From NCBI GenBank assembly GCA_033085395.1, contig JANQBS010000277.1, positions 1 to 48,369 of the forward strand: a stretch of 48,369 nucleotides of DNA. The letters run 5' to 3'. Origin of the DNA: Xanthoparmelia taractica (Eukaryota; Ascomycota; Lecanoromycetes; Lecanorales; Parmeliaceae). Under the pieces are notes generated by a model, which made no database searches, had not been told where the DNA came from, and was given only the letters and a program-made list of their open reading frames with translations. Position numbers and translations under genes: made by a program. This document shows positions 22,001-31,390 of this stretch, in pieces (position 1 is the first letter of the stretch; every line of letters begins with the position of its first letter).

Positions 22001-22217
22001 GTACCGAGCACATTCCCTCAATTTTGTGGCAAACAACCATCTGGTCTGGGACATCGACGGCTCCAAGAAACCTTCGAAACGCTTTGGGAATCTCGTGCGT
22101 AGTCCGGCCAACGGCTTGAACGAAATGCTTGGGCAGCATCAGGAGGAAGTACAGAGCTTCATCGCCAGAAGAGTGGCCAGAAGAGACGATGACACCGAGG
22201 AGGAGAAGATGGTGTGA
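19098..22217 (+). CDS. hda1: Class II histone deacetylase, Hda1 type, 15 inferred exons
   Basis: Zn-dependent lysine deacetylase of the Hda1/Clr3 group, a nuclear repressor and heterochromatin enzyme. Inferred exons: 19098-19746, 19800-20088, 20144-20157, 20206-20344, 20398-20510, 20558-20685, 20747-20930, 20981-21016, 21067-21178, 21229-21276, 21329-21392, 21439-21534, 21589-21677, 21730-21809, 21889-22217, giving 789 aa. A disordered N-terminus (1-130) precedes the catalytic domain (GICYDVRMRYHCE on). RPPGHHAE gives H274/H275; DWDVHHGNG (D314/H316) is split by the 14-nt exon 3; AAGFDAAEGDQLGG follows. The C-terminal half matches the Arb2-like domain of Hda1 (LVVIFHDP, WAANLGYGVIDVNVPKH, EIFFLGVGYAY). 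Several donors are weak (GTTCGT, GTTCGC, GTTACC, GTTGGT), yet every splice restores conserved sequence in phase. Catalytic residues are intact. Confidence 0.93.
20144..20157 (+). other. 14-nt microexon of hda1
   Basis: Sequence ggatgttcatcacg between a TGTAG acceptor and a GTACCT donor. Together with flanking exons it encodes W-DVHH-G, the metal-binding catalytic motif of the deacetylase, so its inclusion is required for activity. Confidence 0.85.
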
Positions 22218-22841
22218 TCATCAGCTCAGATCTTTACTGTCCCGCTCGTGACTTCAACGAATGATTCTGTGACGTTCGGATTTTGTGAGATGGTACGGTT
22301 GGCGTTTGGAGAATAGAGGACCAGGATATTATATCATGTAATTATCAAGCACAATTTGTCCTGCAGTCTGGGCTCTACTTTGATCTTCTTGGCGGGTGAC
22401 TCAGCGCCCTTGGCGCTAACCTGTAATAAATACCTATCTTACCTCAATTTCTATCGAGCTTCTCCTTTTACCGCTTCACAGCGACCATGATACTCGAAGC
22501 AAACCAAGCCCTTCGAGGGCGTACCTCAAAAATCATAGGTGTGTTCCAGAGATCATCTCACGATGTATCTCTATCAATTTATAGCCCCAACGAAGGGGTG
22601 TTCGCTAGTTGATACGCCTTGAGAGAGATTTTTCGGCGAGAGGGAAGTGTAGCTTGCACAAACCCTTGTCGACTACCAAGGTGTGAAGAGGGAGAGAGGA
22701 GAAATTTAGCAGTAAGTCGTGTTTCATTGCTGATGGGACCTTTATTAATCGGGCGTAGAAAGAACGGAGAGATAACAAGTCAAACCTGAGATACAAACAA
22801 CAATTAAATCTGCACGTTTTACAGCCCACCTTTTCGCAATA
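22218..22841. other. Intergenic region HDA1 to F-box gene
   Basis: About 620 bp with the hda1 3' flank and the F-box promoter. Small open stretches on the minus strand have no convincing features. Nothing else is recognised. Confidence 0.4.
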
Positions 22842-23942
22842 ATGCATATTACAGACCTAGCCAACGAGCTCCTTCTACACATTCTTCAATCCTGTCCTAC
22901 GATCAATTCCCTCCTCGCCCTCGCCTCAACCTGCAAGCATCTGCACTCTATCCTCGCCCACCACAAGCTGCCTCTTCTCTATCAATCATTCGAAGCCCAG
23001 TACGGGCCCTCGCACGATGCCACCCGTCTCGTCACATACAACAACAGCCAACCCGCTCACGTACCGCGTCCTGCCCCACTGCAGTCAATGGCCCTGCTCA
23101 AGCGCCTCGTCGAAGTAGGACAGGTAGCGGAGAAATGGGCGGATGTATATCCAAGCCTGAAATGGACAGGCGACGACAGTGCCAATCGCCGTCTACTATC
23201 CGCCAAAGAGCGATGTAACTTGAGACGAGCATGCTATCGCATCTGGCTGTACGACATGGCGTTCCATACACCGCAGCATCGTCGTACGCGCAGAGCTATG
23301 CTGCATTATATCAGGACGAGAGCCCAGGTACTGAGGCCCTGGTCTGGGGAGCAGTTGGCAGAGATGTTGGACCTTCACGCCATCTTTCGCGCCGCCTTAC
23401 ATTTGCATATCTGCCCCAGCAACGGCACCGTCTTACGCCGTCACAAGCAACGCTACCCCGATGATCCGTTCCCGCTCCTCTCGACGACAAAGACGACGAA
23501 GTTCAATGATCCGGTCGCCCACTTCAACCATGCTTGGTTCTACGGCACACCACACGTCTCGGCATTGTCGATCATAAAAAACCCCAACCAATACGGTGCC
23601 ACGGTGGAAGGATGGGGCGACGAGATCGCGCAGTATTACGTCGTGGAGGATATGCTGAAGCTCGATCCCGGGCAGCTCATGTATCTATTCGAACGCCTGA
23701 CGGATCAACCGGGCCTTGATGCAGAGTCGACGACGTGCTATGGCTTCGGCAGCAGGAAAGCAACGGTCGAGCAATTTGTGGCCGGCTTGGGGGATTGGTT
23801 CGAGAATAATGGGGAGACGATGGTTGAGACGATTTGTGTTGTGATTGGGGAACGTGGTGGGGATGGAAGGGAGCTGGTGGAGCTTGTTGAGGGTGGTTTG
23901 GAGGGGATTTGCACGAGGGAGCCTGTAGATGATGTCGAGTGA
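22842..23942 (+). CDS. F-box domain protein
   Basis: Intronless 366-aa protein. Residues 1-45 form an F-box: ITDLANELLLHILQSCP, then LLALASTCKHLHSIL, the pattern that binds Skp1 in SCF ubiquitin ligases. The remainder is a helical, His/Arg-rich region without a recognisable repeat such as WD40 or LRR. It resembles the many lineage-specific F-box proteins of Pezizomycotina that have an unassigned C-terminal domain. It is probably a substrate receptor; the target is unknown. The ATG at 22842 sits directly before the F-box. The protein ends in an acidic tail (CTREPVDDVE). Coding GC is high compared with neighbours. Confidence 0.82.
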   Translation: MHITDLANELLLHILQSCPTINSLLALASTCKHLHSILAHHKLPLLYQSFEAQYGPSHDATRLVTYNNSQPAHVPRPAPLQSMALLKRLVEVGQVAEKWADVYPSLKWTGDDSANRRLLSAKERCNLRRACYRIWLYDMAFHTPQHRRTRRAMLHYIRTRAQVLRPWSGEQLAEMLDLHAIFRAALHLHICPSNGTVLRRHKQRYPDDPFPLLSTTKTTKFNDPVAHFNHAWFYGTPHVSALSIIKNPNQYGATVEGWGDEIAQYYVVEDMLKLDPGQLMYLFERLTDQPGLDAESTTCYGFGSRKATVEQFVAGLGDWFENNGETMVETICVVIGERGGDGRELVELVEGGLEGICTREPVDDVE

Positions 23943-24763
23943 GATTTGGGTTGCTTTGTTGAGGGGAGACACATCTACTGCACATTTTCCTAAAGAGCTT
24001 GGACCATATATGTGGTGGTTTATGTGTGTAGGTACAATGCTCACTGGTCAAGTAATGCAATATAGCCAAGCGTCAATGCCTTTGCCTTCCTGTACAGCAT
24101 TGACTTCTCCATGCTCGTCCGTATTCACATTCCATATCCTCGATCTCATTACGCATGACGTTCATGGTAAACACTCTTTGTTCTCATCCTTGCTCAATCG
24201 CATCCGAATCAACATGTACACCCCACCAATATCCATTTCCTCCCTATCCCCCTCCCTTCTCCCTCTTCCCTAGCCTAGCTACATCTACCACCTTCTTCCC
24301 CACCTTTCTTCTAATACCACATCCCACTTTCCACATCCCACCCTACCCGACCATTCACTACCCTCCATCACCACCTCCTTCCCACCACCGACCCATCACC
24401 CTCCCTGCCCATGTTCCCCCACCCCCAAACCCCCCCCCTCTTCCCTATCCTCTCCTCTACTCCACCTCCACCGCCCCCTCAACACTGCTCCGCTCGCATA
24501 GCCACTCGTTGCTCCAGCGGCAAATGGCGCGATTTCTTCTTCTCCTTCTTCTTCTTCCTATTCGTGGTCGTGGACACGGGTACGGACGACGACGGCGGCT
24601 TCTTCACCGTCGTCATGAGAGGTCGATAGACGAGAGCGTGATGGCGGCACGTGTCGCTGGGACATGTGGTCGGAAGGTTGTAAGGGGAGTCTGGGAAGTT
24701 GGTGATGTGGCGTGGCAGGCGGGGCAGGTGGCGAGGATGGGAGGGTTGGGATTTGGGGGGGAG
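23943..24763. other. Convergent intergenic region with pyrimidine-rich low-complexity DNA
   Basis: 820 bp between two convergent genes. 24225-24480 is almost pure C/T with C runs, followed at 24530-24560 by a TTC-repeat stretch. Long open frames here are low-complexity artefacts. It could be 3' UTR of either gene. Confidence 0.5.
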
Positions 24764-25863
24764 CTAGAGCTGGAGTTGAGGGGTGGGTTGGTGTGGCGGG
24801 ATGGGGTTGGGGTTGGATTGGGCGGTGGGTATTCGGGGGTGGGAAGCTGAGGGATAGCCACCGTTGGTTGGGGGTTGGATTTCATGTGGAGCGGCGGGAG
24901 TGAGGGTCTGGGTTGATGGATTTCCGTGTTGAGGATTTGGGCGTTTAGGCACCTGGCGTCCACGTTGAAGAGCAGCAATTTTGCTGTCGGCGCGGCTCGT
25001 TCGTCGATGAGGATGCTTTTGAGATGCGGTTTTGAGATTGCTGGTCTCGAAGACATTTTGCTCGCTCTTCAGCTTTGATAGATCGTGCTGGATTCCTTTC
25101 TTTTGTATTTTGCCCTGGAGGGTATTTTGCCGTAGCCTCCTCGCTGCTTTCTTTCCAGGGCGCTGCTTCACGGGTAATACCTTCGCTTCGTTGGCTCCCT
25201 GCTCCGGCGGACGAATCATCCATAGATCTGAGTCAGCCATCGTTGTGCGCTTGGTCATTTCCCCGGATATATCAGAGTAAGCCTCGGTCATATGCTCTGA
25301 GCTCATCTCGACATTGTCGTTCTGGCCTAGCCCGTTGGTCTGGTCTGTGACGCTGGCATCGTGACCTACCTCAATGTGCAAAGACGCCCGATCAAATAAC
25401 TGTAAAGGTTCACTATCCTGGGCTGCGTCGTTGTGTAAGTACTGTGGAGCTACGTCCTCTCGCTGGTCCGGTGAATCGAGTTGCCTTCAAGCATGCATCA
25501 GTAATCATGTATAGGGACGAAGTCCAAGAAAGGAGCAACGCACCAAAGGGCAGACGGATGGTTTCTCGAGATATATATCTCAGAACCTTGTGAAGAAAGT
25601 GTTGTAGCCGCCTCTAAAGCCTTTGAATCATTGATATAATTCGTGGCTAATTGGTCCAGCGCATTCAGTGCGTCAAGGCACATTGGCTCGTCTGTACTCG
25701 TTGGCACTGGATCTTCAGAACAATCATTGGAACTTTTATCGTTAAGTATAGTTGTGCTGTAGACTTGAGCCAGCTTATTCGCCCCTTGATCAAATTCAAT
25801 TGTATGTGTACGATGACCTCGTTTGGTTTCGACTGCGTGTTGAGACATTTCTAGCTCAAGCAT
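24764..25863 (-). CDS. Hypothetical protein with basic helical segment, 2 exons
   Basis: No family recognised. Exon 1 runs 25863 to 25544 and exon 2 runs 25484 to 24764, joined by a 59-bp intron (GTGCGT donor, ACTGATG branch, TTGAAG acceptor). Removing it fuses HPSALW to QLDSPDQREDVAPQY in frame, giving 346 aa. The first 150 residues are acidic and Ser/Thr-rich. Around residues 190-260 lies a strongly basic, probably helical stretch (KQRPGKKAARRLRQNTLQGK, KLKSEQN, then SRADSKIAALQRGRQVPKR), and the tail is Pro-rich and disordered. A nuclear or nucleolar protein is suggested by charge alone. Another ATG at 25848 is an alternative start. It is convergent with the F-box gene. Confidence 0.6.
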
Positions 25864-26177
25864 GAGGGTCAATGAATATGATAACAATACTATAACTTCC
25901 GCTGCTTAAAGATGAGTGATGGATAGCGAAAGAGAGAAAGGGATATTTGTGTACGTCGGGGCCTGAGGAAAAGACGAAGTACGTAAGGTAAGGTAGGTTC
26001 TTTTCCGTCACTCTGGCGCTAGCCTAATTGAATTCAGTTGTTTATCAGAATCAACACCTTTACAGCTTTTCCTTCCTGATCATTCATACAGTAATACCTA
26101 TCTGTCACTGCTTCCAACGGCATCTGCCAAATTGTAGCTTTTCAATTCTTCCTGGAGTATCTGTACTGAGCATCAGC
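25864..26177. other. Divergent intergenic region
   Basis: Promoter region between the minus-strand hypothetical gene and the plus-strand relic or coiled-coil gene. A short ggtaaggtaggt-type stretch occurs near 25986-25998. No gene is seen. Confidence 0.4.
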
Positions 26178-26487
26178 ATGGTCGTCAAATCTACTTTAAA
26201 AACTCTCAGCGCTAGAGACAACACACTAAATGACAATGGAAATTTCGAAGATCTCAATGCTAACATCATAGCTACTATTTCATGGAGTAGCCCACCGTCT
26301 TAGATCGGGTAGCGGAACTAGAAGGCCACCAGAGCATGTACGAGCTCGTGTACACTAGGAAGGCGTTACCGGACCAAAACAAAGGTGATCTCATGCCGAG
26401 ACAGAGTACTTGCGGCAATGTCTCTTGTTCGCCCCTTCTGCAGCCAATGGCCAAATCAAGAAGTTGCGACCGCACACGGTCCCGTAA
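26178..26487 (+). pseudogene. Small broken gene or 5' relic upstream of coiled-coil gene
   Basis: An ATG at 26178 opens a frame (KSTLKTLSARDNTLNDNGNF) that runs out at 26300. The frame beside it reads PTVLDRVAELEGHQSMYELV then YTRKALPDQNK. A 59-bp GT-AG intron (26385-26443) would add ANGQIKKLRPHTVP and a stop at 26485. The two parts are not joined by any usable intron, so a frameshift near 26285-26300 is needed. The second frame is also open, except for one TGA (26507), into the coiled-coil ORF at 26513. It is either a decayed small gene or a mis-started 5' end of the next gene. Confidence 0.3.
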
Positions 26488-26512
26488 CTTTGGACATCGT
26501 GAGAGATGAGAC

Positions 26513-27772
26513 ATGATCGCGGCCGGAACGGAGATGGAGGAGCAAAATATCCACGAGCAAAGGACCAATGGATTCCCGGATCCAGGAGTGGGCGATTATC
26601 CTATGACCGATGGCCACCTCGAGATCCAAGCCGTGAATGAAGCAGTCAGAGAGATATCGAATGCCATCCTCACCCTCAAGGACATTGTCAATGATCTGCC
26701 ACCTCAATTTTCAGATGACCACCAGACCCTTTTACAAAATAACCTGGACTTTGTAAGTGGACGTATAATGCGAGTTCCAGACCGCTTGACCTCTCTTTTA
26801 GTGCAGCGGAAGGCCGAGCTGGATGCAGTCAAAAAGGCCAGGTATGCAGCAGCTGAGACCCTTGGAGCAGCTCAGGAGAGGATGGCTGCGGCAGAGTCGA
26901 AGGAGATTGAATTGGTGGCGGATGCGGAGGCTTTCGAAGGAAACAAGAAGATGGCTGATGAAAAGATGCATGAAGTGGCGGATCTCTTGCGTGCGGTCGA
27001 GATGAGGGAGAAGCTTGTTGCCCGTCGGGAGCGTAAAGTCGGTAACCTGGAAGAGCAGGAGAAATTCGAGAGAATATTGAATCTTGGTGCGGACGCTACG
27101 ATGGAAGACGAAACCGAGGCACTCGCTGCGAAAACAAGCGAGGGTGAAAGCTCGACTAGCTCGAGCGAGATCCTTACTATCGCTGTAGAGAAGCTGCGTG
27201 TTGGGGACCGCAGGCGTGCAGTCGTGAAATCGGAAGAGGAGCAAGTAATTGAAGACTTGAACCTTGGTGCGGACGCTGCACTCGAAGACGCAGCCGATGC
27301 AGCAGAAGCTGAAGCAAGAGAGATCGAACGTCTGACTAGCATGAGCAAAAGACTCAATCCTGCTGTGGAGAATGGAGAAACACATGCACGTCTCGACGAC
27401 CGATCCAATACTCACTCGGCAAGTGAACGCGTCTCTCTACGGCAGGACGCTCTCGCAGCCAAAGAAGAAAGACTTTGGCATAGAGAAGTCATCGTGTCCT
27501 CCAGAGAAGGCCAACTCCAGGCCCGCGAGCAGCTCCTAGAGAGGATGAAATTGGCCCAGTTCAAGCTGGTCGCGAATTGGAGAGCGCAGGTCGATGATAC
27601 ATATAATGACTTGGAAGCGGAGGGGGAAGACTTGGGCAATCATTTCGCACAGTTGATCGCTCTGAAGAACAGTGTTGTGGAGAAGCAAGCGAGGGTTCAG
27701 CGTTTGGTTGGGGAGGCGAGGGAGTTGGTTGGGGCGGCTGGTGTGAATGGGGGCGAGGATGAAGGGGCTTGA
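26513..27772 (+). CDS. Coiled-coil hypothetical protein with internal duplication
   Basis: Intronless 419-aa acidic protein, predicted to be mostly alpha-helical. Glu/Ala/Lys/Arg-rich heptad-like stretches cover about residues 95-200 and 300-410. A duplicated unit appears in the middle: LNLGADATMEDETEALAAK (about 184-202) and LNLGADAALEDAADAAEAEA (about 248-267), each followed by a region with the pattern T-S-x-S-x-x-(I/L). No enzyme motif is seen. Similar orphan coiled-coil proteins are common in Helotiales-like genomes, but I cannot name a family. The start at 26513 is the first ATG after an in-frame TGA at 26507. Confidence 0.65.
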   Translation: MIAAGTEMEEQNIHEQRTNGFPDPGVGDYPMTDGHLEIQAVNEAVREISNAILTLKDIVNDLPPQFSDDHQTLLQNNLDFVSGRIMRVPDRLTSLLVQRKAELDAVKKARYAAAETLGAAQERMAAAESKEIELVADAEAFEGNKKMADEKMHEVADLLRAVEMREKLVARRERKVGNLEEQEKFERILNLGADATMEDETEALAAKTSEGESSTSSSEILTIAVEKLRVGDRRRAVVKSEEEQVIEDLNLGADAALEDAADAAEAEAREIERLTSMSKRLNPAVENGETHARLDDRSNTHSASERVSLRQDALAAKEERLWHREVIVSSREGQLQAREQLLERMKLAQFKLVANWRAQVDDTYNDLEAEGEDLGNHFAQLIALKNSVVEKQARVQRLVGEARELVGAAGVNGGEDEGA

Positions 27773-28026
27773 GGAGTGGGGTTCTGAGTGATGATGTCGA
27801 TGAAGTATCGGGGGAAATTTGGGTATAATGCTGGTTGACGGGGGTTTCGATGCTGACTTGCCTGGATATCGAGAGGGTCTGAGTCGAACCCTTGCGACTG
27901 TGATCCTTTAGCTTGGGCCAATGGAATAATAACTCCAACGCACCCATCCTTCTGTTTGATTGTGACTTGAAAGGCCTGAGCTTGAATATGCACCGTCCAC
28001 CGAGTCATCTGTAATGAACTCTATGC

Positions 28027-28210
28027 CTACTCAGAAGGCGTTTTCCCCTTGTTCTTCTCCTGCTCCATTTCTCGCTTTGCAGTCGCCAAGTCCTCCTTGG
28101 ATGGCACATTCACAATCATCAGATACATTACATTCTGTAGTGCAAACAGTTAGCCCTCCCATTTCACTCATAAGACGTCATCATTTCTACTGACTCACCT
28201 GCCTCATCAT
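28027..28210 (-). CDS. Tiny spliced ORF (39 aa), possible conserved small protein
   Basis: Exons 28210-28199 and 28134-28027 flank a 64-bp intron with near-ideal signals (GTGAGT donor, GCTAACT branch, CTACAG acceptor). The spliced product begins MMRQNVMYLMIVNVPSKED and ends EQEKNKGKTPSE: a hydrophobic start then a charged helix, as in small mitochondrial membrane subunits. The true 5' end may lie further upstream (the frame stays open to about 28320 without an ATG). Another phase would encode a different Cys-rich peptide. I do not recognise the family. Confidence 0.35.
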
Positions 28211-28299
28211 CTTCTTTGAAGGCCTCTCCCTTCTGATGTAATCAACAGAGCCCCTAACCGAACCTAGCCCCCCCTCTCTCCGCCTTCCTGCTCTGGCTC

Positions 28300-28638
28300 T
28301 TATTCTGGCAAATCCGGATCAGTCGCTTCATCAAGCTCCCAATACGCTTCGTGATCCTCGGCTGCCTCTATGTGGTCCCCGTTGGCTTTACGGGGTGCGT
28401 CAAAGGGTGCGGCTTTGCCTTGGTCGTTCAATTTCCTGGCTTCATGCTATTCCCGACCTCGACCACTCCCAAAGGTTGGGTTTAGAAAATCATATGCTGG
28501 TGGTTCTCCGTTGCCATTATCACTCGCTTGGGCAGACTTCCCAGGCGAACGTGATCTTTGTTTGTTCTCTTTGCGGGCAGAAATGGCTTCTGATGCGAAC
28601 CCAATGCCGGAGCGTCACACTTTACCAATAGAGCCCAT
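28300..28638 (-). pseudogene. Pseudogene of a small fungal orphan protein, two nonsense codons
   Basis: A single continuous frame from ATG (28638) to TAA (28300) is broken only by TGA at codon 8 and TAG at codon 64. It begins MGSIGKV, stop, RSGIGFASEAISARKENK. It passes a disordered middle (NGEPPAYDFLNPTFGSG) and ends EDHEAYWELDEATDPDLPE. The Gly-rich SGIGFASEAI start, the R/K tract and the acidic YWELDEA end look like a family of fungal proteins of unknown function, though I cannot name it. Both stops are one C-to-T step from Arg (CGA) and Gln (CAG), as RIP would cause. The locus is otherwise undecayed, so inactivation seems recent; readthrough is an alternative. Confidence 0.55.
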
Positions 28639-28750
28639 ACTGTACTTTGAAGTACAGTATAAAGACTAAGAGGAAAGATCCCGTTTGAGATAGATACACT
28701 CTGCAAAGACTGGTAGAGAAGATATAGGCTTAAATGAAATTGATAGGAGC

Positions 28751-28783
<33 letters not shown>

Positions 28784-29198
28784 CTGGGGATTGTTGAGAA
28801 GGAGAAATTCTTAAAGGTAAGACAGTTATACTTATACCTAGTCACGAGTCGATAAGAAGACGGCTTGGGGAGCAAAGTAACAAAAGTCTCAAGGAGGAAT
28901 GGCACAGCAATCATGCGTTCAGTTTGAAGGCTTCCCATCCTCGCCATCCACAGCCTCAAGCCGTGTCCAAGAATCGCGAGCTTCTTGCCTAATATGTACT
29001 AGTGCTCCTCCTCGTACATCAGCCAATCATTTCCTTGCAGCTGGACATAAACTACAGAATACAACCTACAAACTTCTCGAGAACTCGCGAGAAAGCTCTA
29101 TTCGAAGAGGCTATGGCTGTCAATCAGTGTTGGCGGTCGAGCTACCCTCCTTGGAGACAGACTCCCTCAATAATACCCTGAATCACACCGAATGAGCC
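28639..29198 (+). promoter_or_regulatory. Intergenic region upstream of acid phosphatase
   Basis: 560 bp serving the divergent pseudogene (-) and the acid phosphatase (+). It contains a GA microsatellite at 28752-28781. No TATA box is evident. Confidence 0.4.
28752..28781. repeat. (GA)n microsatellite
   Basis: About 15 uninterrupted AG units. Confidence 0.95.
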
Positions 29199-30785
29199 AT
29201 GTCTCACACAAACACCGCTGCCATTCTGCTTCTCATCACTCTCTGGACGACAGTGTATCTGTATCATTTTCCCTACTTTGGGCCAGCCACCCAACCCCCA
29301 AGAGTGCAGCAGTACAACCGAAGCTTCAACGGCTCTTGGTATCCACCGAGCAAAACGCAGATCAATGACCTCGAAGCTGTGGTCAATGGTACCAACGTGT
29401 TTGGATTCATCTTCCGCGATGCCTACACTCCGCCCGGCATTGCCGGAGATGAAACACAAAATTGGTGCAACATGCCGCACGTCAACTCGGATACCTATCC
29501 CATGCCTCGAGCAGGTTTCTCGCTGGAGTACGTTGAAGTGGTGGGTTCTGAATCCCACGACCTCACGTGAAGGGCTATTGAAGGTTTTAGATTCATAGAC
29601 ACCACAAACGCACGCCCTACGCCGCCAATACCTTTCCTCGAGAATCCTACACTTGGGATTGCGACAACGAGGGTTTATTCGCTTATGGAAAGCCCTTGAA
29701 TCCAAGCGGGAATGACTCCGTGCCCACATACTGGTCAGTGTATACAAGTCCGTCCAACCCATTCGCACCACAAGGATTCAATGGAACCTGTCAATTCCCA
29801 CAGATAACAAGAGGGGGCTTGGACGATAGTTGGCAGCATGGCAAAGACCTCTTCGAAGTGTACAAAGACCGGTTTGGCTCCCTGCTCGTCAACCTAAGCG
29901 ATCAGGTTTCATATAGGGTCACCAACAATGTCATCACCTCTCAAGTCGCAGGTATGGTTGTGGCTGCGATGCACGAGTCTGCCAAGGAGGTCTCGCTGGC
30001 GGTACAGCCCGCGAGCATCGACTCTCTCGAACCAAAGTATACCTGCGATGCAGGCGCTGCTTTGTACGCTTCGTATGGAGTTGGTAGTACGAATCCTAAT
30101 TGGACTGCACACTTGACCGCCTCGCAGCCTCTATTCGAAGAACTAGACGATATCTCCGGCGTTGCGCCCAACGACCCAGACTTCCACCGGTCATGGGATC
30201 ACTATTTCGATAATCTCTCTTCGCGACTCTGTCATGGAAAGCCATTACCATGCGAGGTCTGCACGAAGCCTATTTCCAAAACTGAACCCTTCTATTGACA
30301 CCATACAGATCAACTCAACATCCTGCGTCACCCCCTCCACCGCCAACGCCGTTTTCCGCCTCGGCCTCTATGAATACTCCTACATCTATCGGTCCTCTCC
30401 CCAAAGCCTTGCCGCCAGTACAGCCAGCTATGGTGTCTACATCGCAGAGCTAGCTCAAAACATCCGCGAAAACATCAGCGGCGCCAGCCCGATCATATAC
30501 AAACACAACATCGCCCACGACGGTAGTTTGGCTATGTTGCTATCAATACTGCAAGTTGATGTAATGATATGGCCAGGATTGGGCGCGGAGCTGGTGTTTG
30601 AGGTGTACAGCAAGGATGGAGAGAAGTTCGTGAGGATCCTATGGGGCGGGAGCGTGTTCCGGAGCTCGAATCCAGAGCTAGGTCTTGTGGACATGCTGCC
30701 GCTGGATACGCTGTTGGGCTACTTTGATGCGCTGGTTGGGGTCGGTGGTAGCAGAATTCCGGATATGTGTGCGAATACAGGCTAG
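29199..30785 (+). CDS. Histidine acid phosphatase (phytase-like), 3 exons
   Basis: Secreted or membrane-anchored histidine phosphatase (branch 2). Exons 29199-29540, 29591-30256 and 30309-30785 encode 494 aa. An N-terminal hydrophobic helix (AAILLLITLWTTVYLYHF) is a signal anchor or signal peptide. Intron 1 removal creates VIHRHHKRTPYA, the RHxxRxP active site with His118 as phospho-acceptor. Proton-donor motif AHDG gives H406/D407. Family blocks GTCQFPQITRGGLDDSWQHG, RVTNNVITSQVAG and LDDISGVAPNDPDFH are present, as are paired Cys residues (WCNMP, WDCDNEG, TCQF, YTCDAGA, LCHGK, SCVT). It hydrolyses phosphomonoesters at acidic pH; the substrate is not readable. The middle His of RHHKRTP differs from the common RHGxRxP but is found in this fungal subgroup. 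Introns are 50 and 52 bp. Confidence 0.88.
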
Positions 30786-31219
30786 TTCAGGATAAGACTC
30801 CGCTCCCTTTCTGAACTTTGGCTTCCTACAAGCGAACATTGCGGTACCTTTCCAAGCTATCGAGAAGAAATCATCCATCCAGGTCCCCACAATCCGCCAG
30901 AACTTCCACCAACCAGCAAACGCCCCAGCCCCTCGATCCCCGGGCCCGAGAATCAAAAAAACGGAAACAAGGACGTCACATAACCGGCTAGCGGTATCAA
31001 CGCTGCTGTAGAGTAAGGAGACAGCAAAAGAGCAAGGGGTATAAGATCATTGAATCCGTATACCACTCTGCGCTGATTAAGACTCTGTCTGCTCCTCACT
31101 TCCTCTACTTTATGCCATGCAGACACTATACTCCGCGGATCTTTTAATAACCCTGCAATGGAAAAAGTAGGCGCGACGCGCAACGCAATCAATACTATGA
31201 TGGTATCGTTCCGTATACA
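30786..31219 (-). pseudogene. Frameshifted membrane-protein relic
   Basis: The minus-strand frame from about 31219 reads TIIVLIALRVAPTFSIAGLL, KDPRSIVSAWHKVEEVRS, then YGFNDLIPLALLLSPYSTAA and a stop after LFPFF. The stop lies at a run of seven T on the coding strand (30955-30961). One added base would continue as LILGPGDRGAGAFAGWWKFW, RIVGTWMDDFFSIAWKGTAM, giving a second amphipathic to hydrophobic segment. No ATG is found at the 5' end. It looks like a degraded multi-span membrane protein of unknown family; the 3' limit is uncertain and may overlap the phosphatase 3' end antisense. Confidence 0.35.
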
Positions 31220-31390
31220 TCAACATCCATCATGAAATTTGAGATACAAAGCCGTTTAGTAGAGAGATGTCAGGCAGGTAATTGTCGTATAATGGTCATT
31301 GGGTCAGGCAGGTGTCGTGCTTCGATTCTGCGAGTTTTTGTAAGCGCGCTGTATTCGAGTATTCACATCTCCTGCCTACGTATTGCTTAC

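Noticed and set aside
24155..24850. Long plus-strand open frame of 231 codons
   Set aside because: It is the artefact of a pyrimidine/purine-biased low-complexity tract and overlaps the real minus-strand gene; composition is Pro/Arg/Gly-only in blocks.
27850..27930. tRNA-like B-box (ggttcgactc on the minus strand)
   Set aside because: A nearby A-box-like string is only about 20 nt away and no acceptor, anticodon or T-arm pairing can be formed, so it is not a tRNA.
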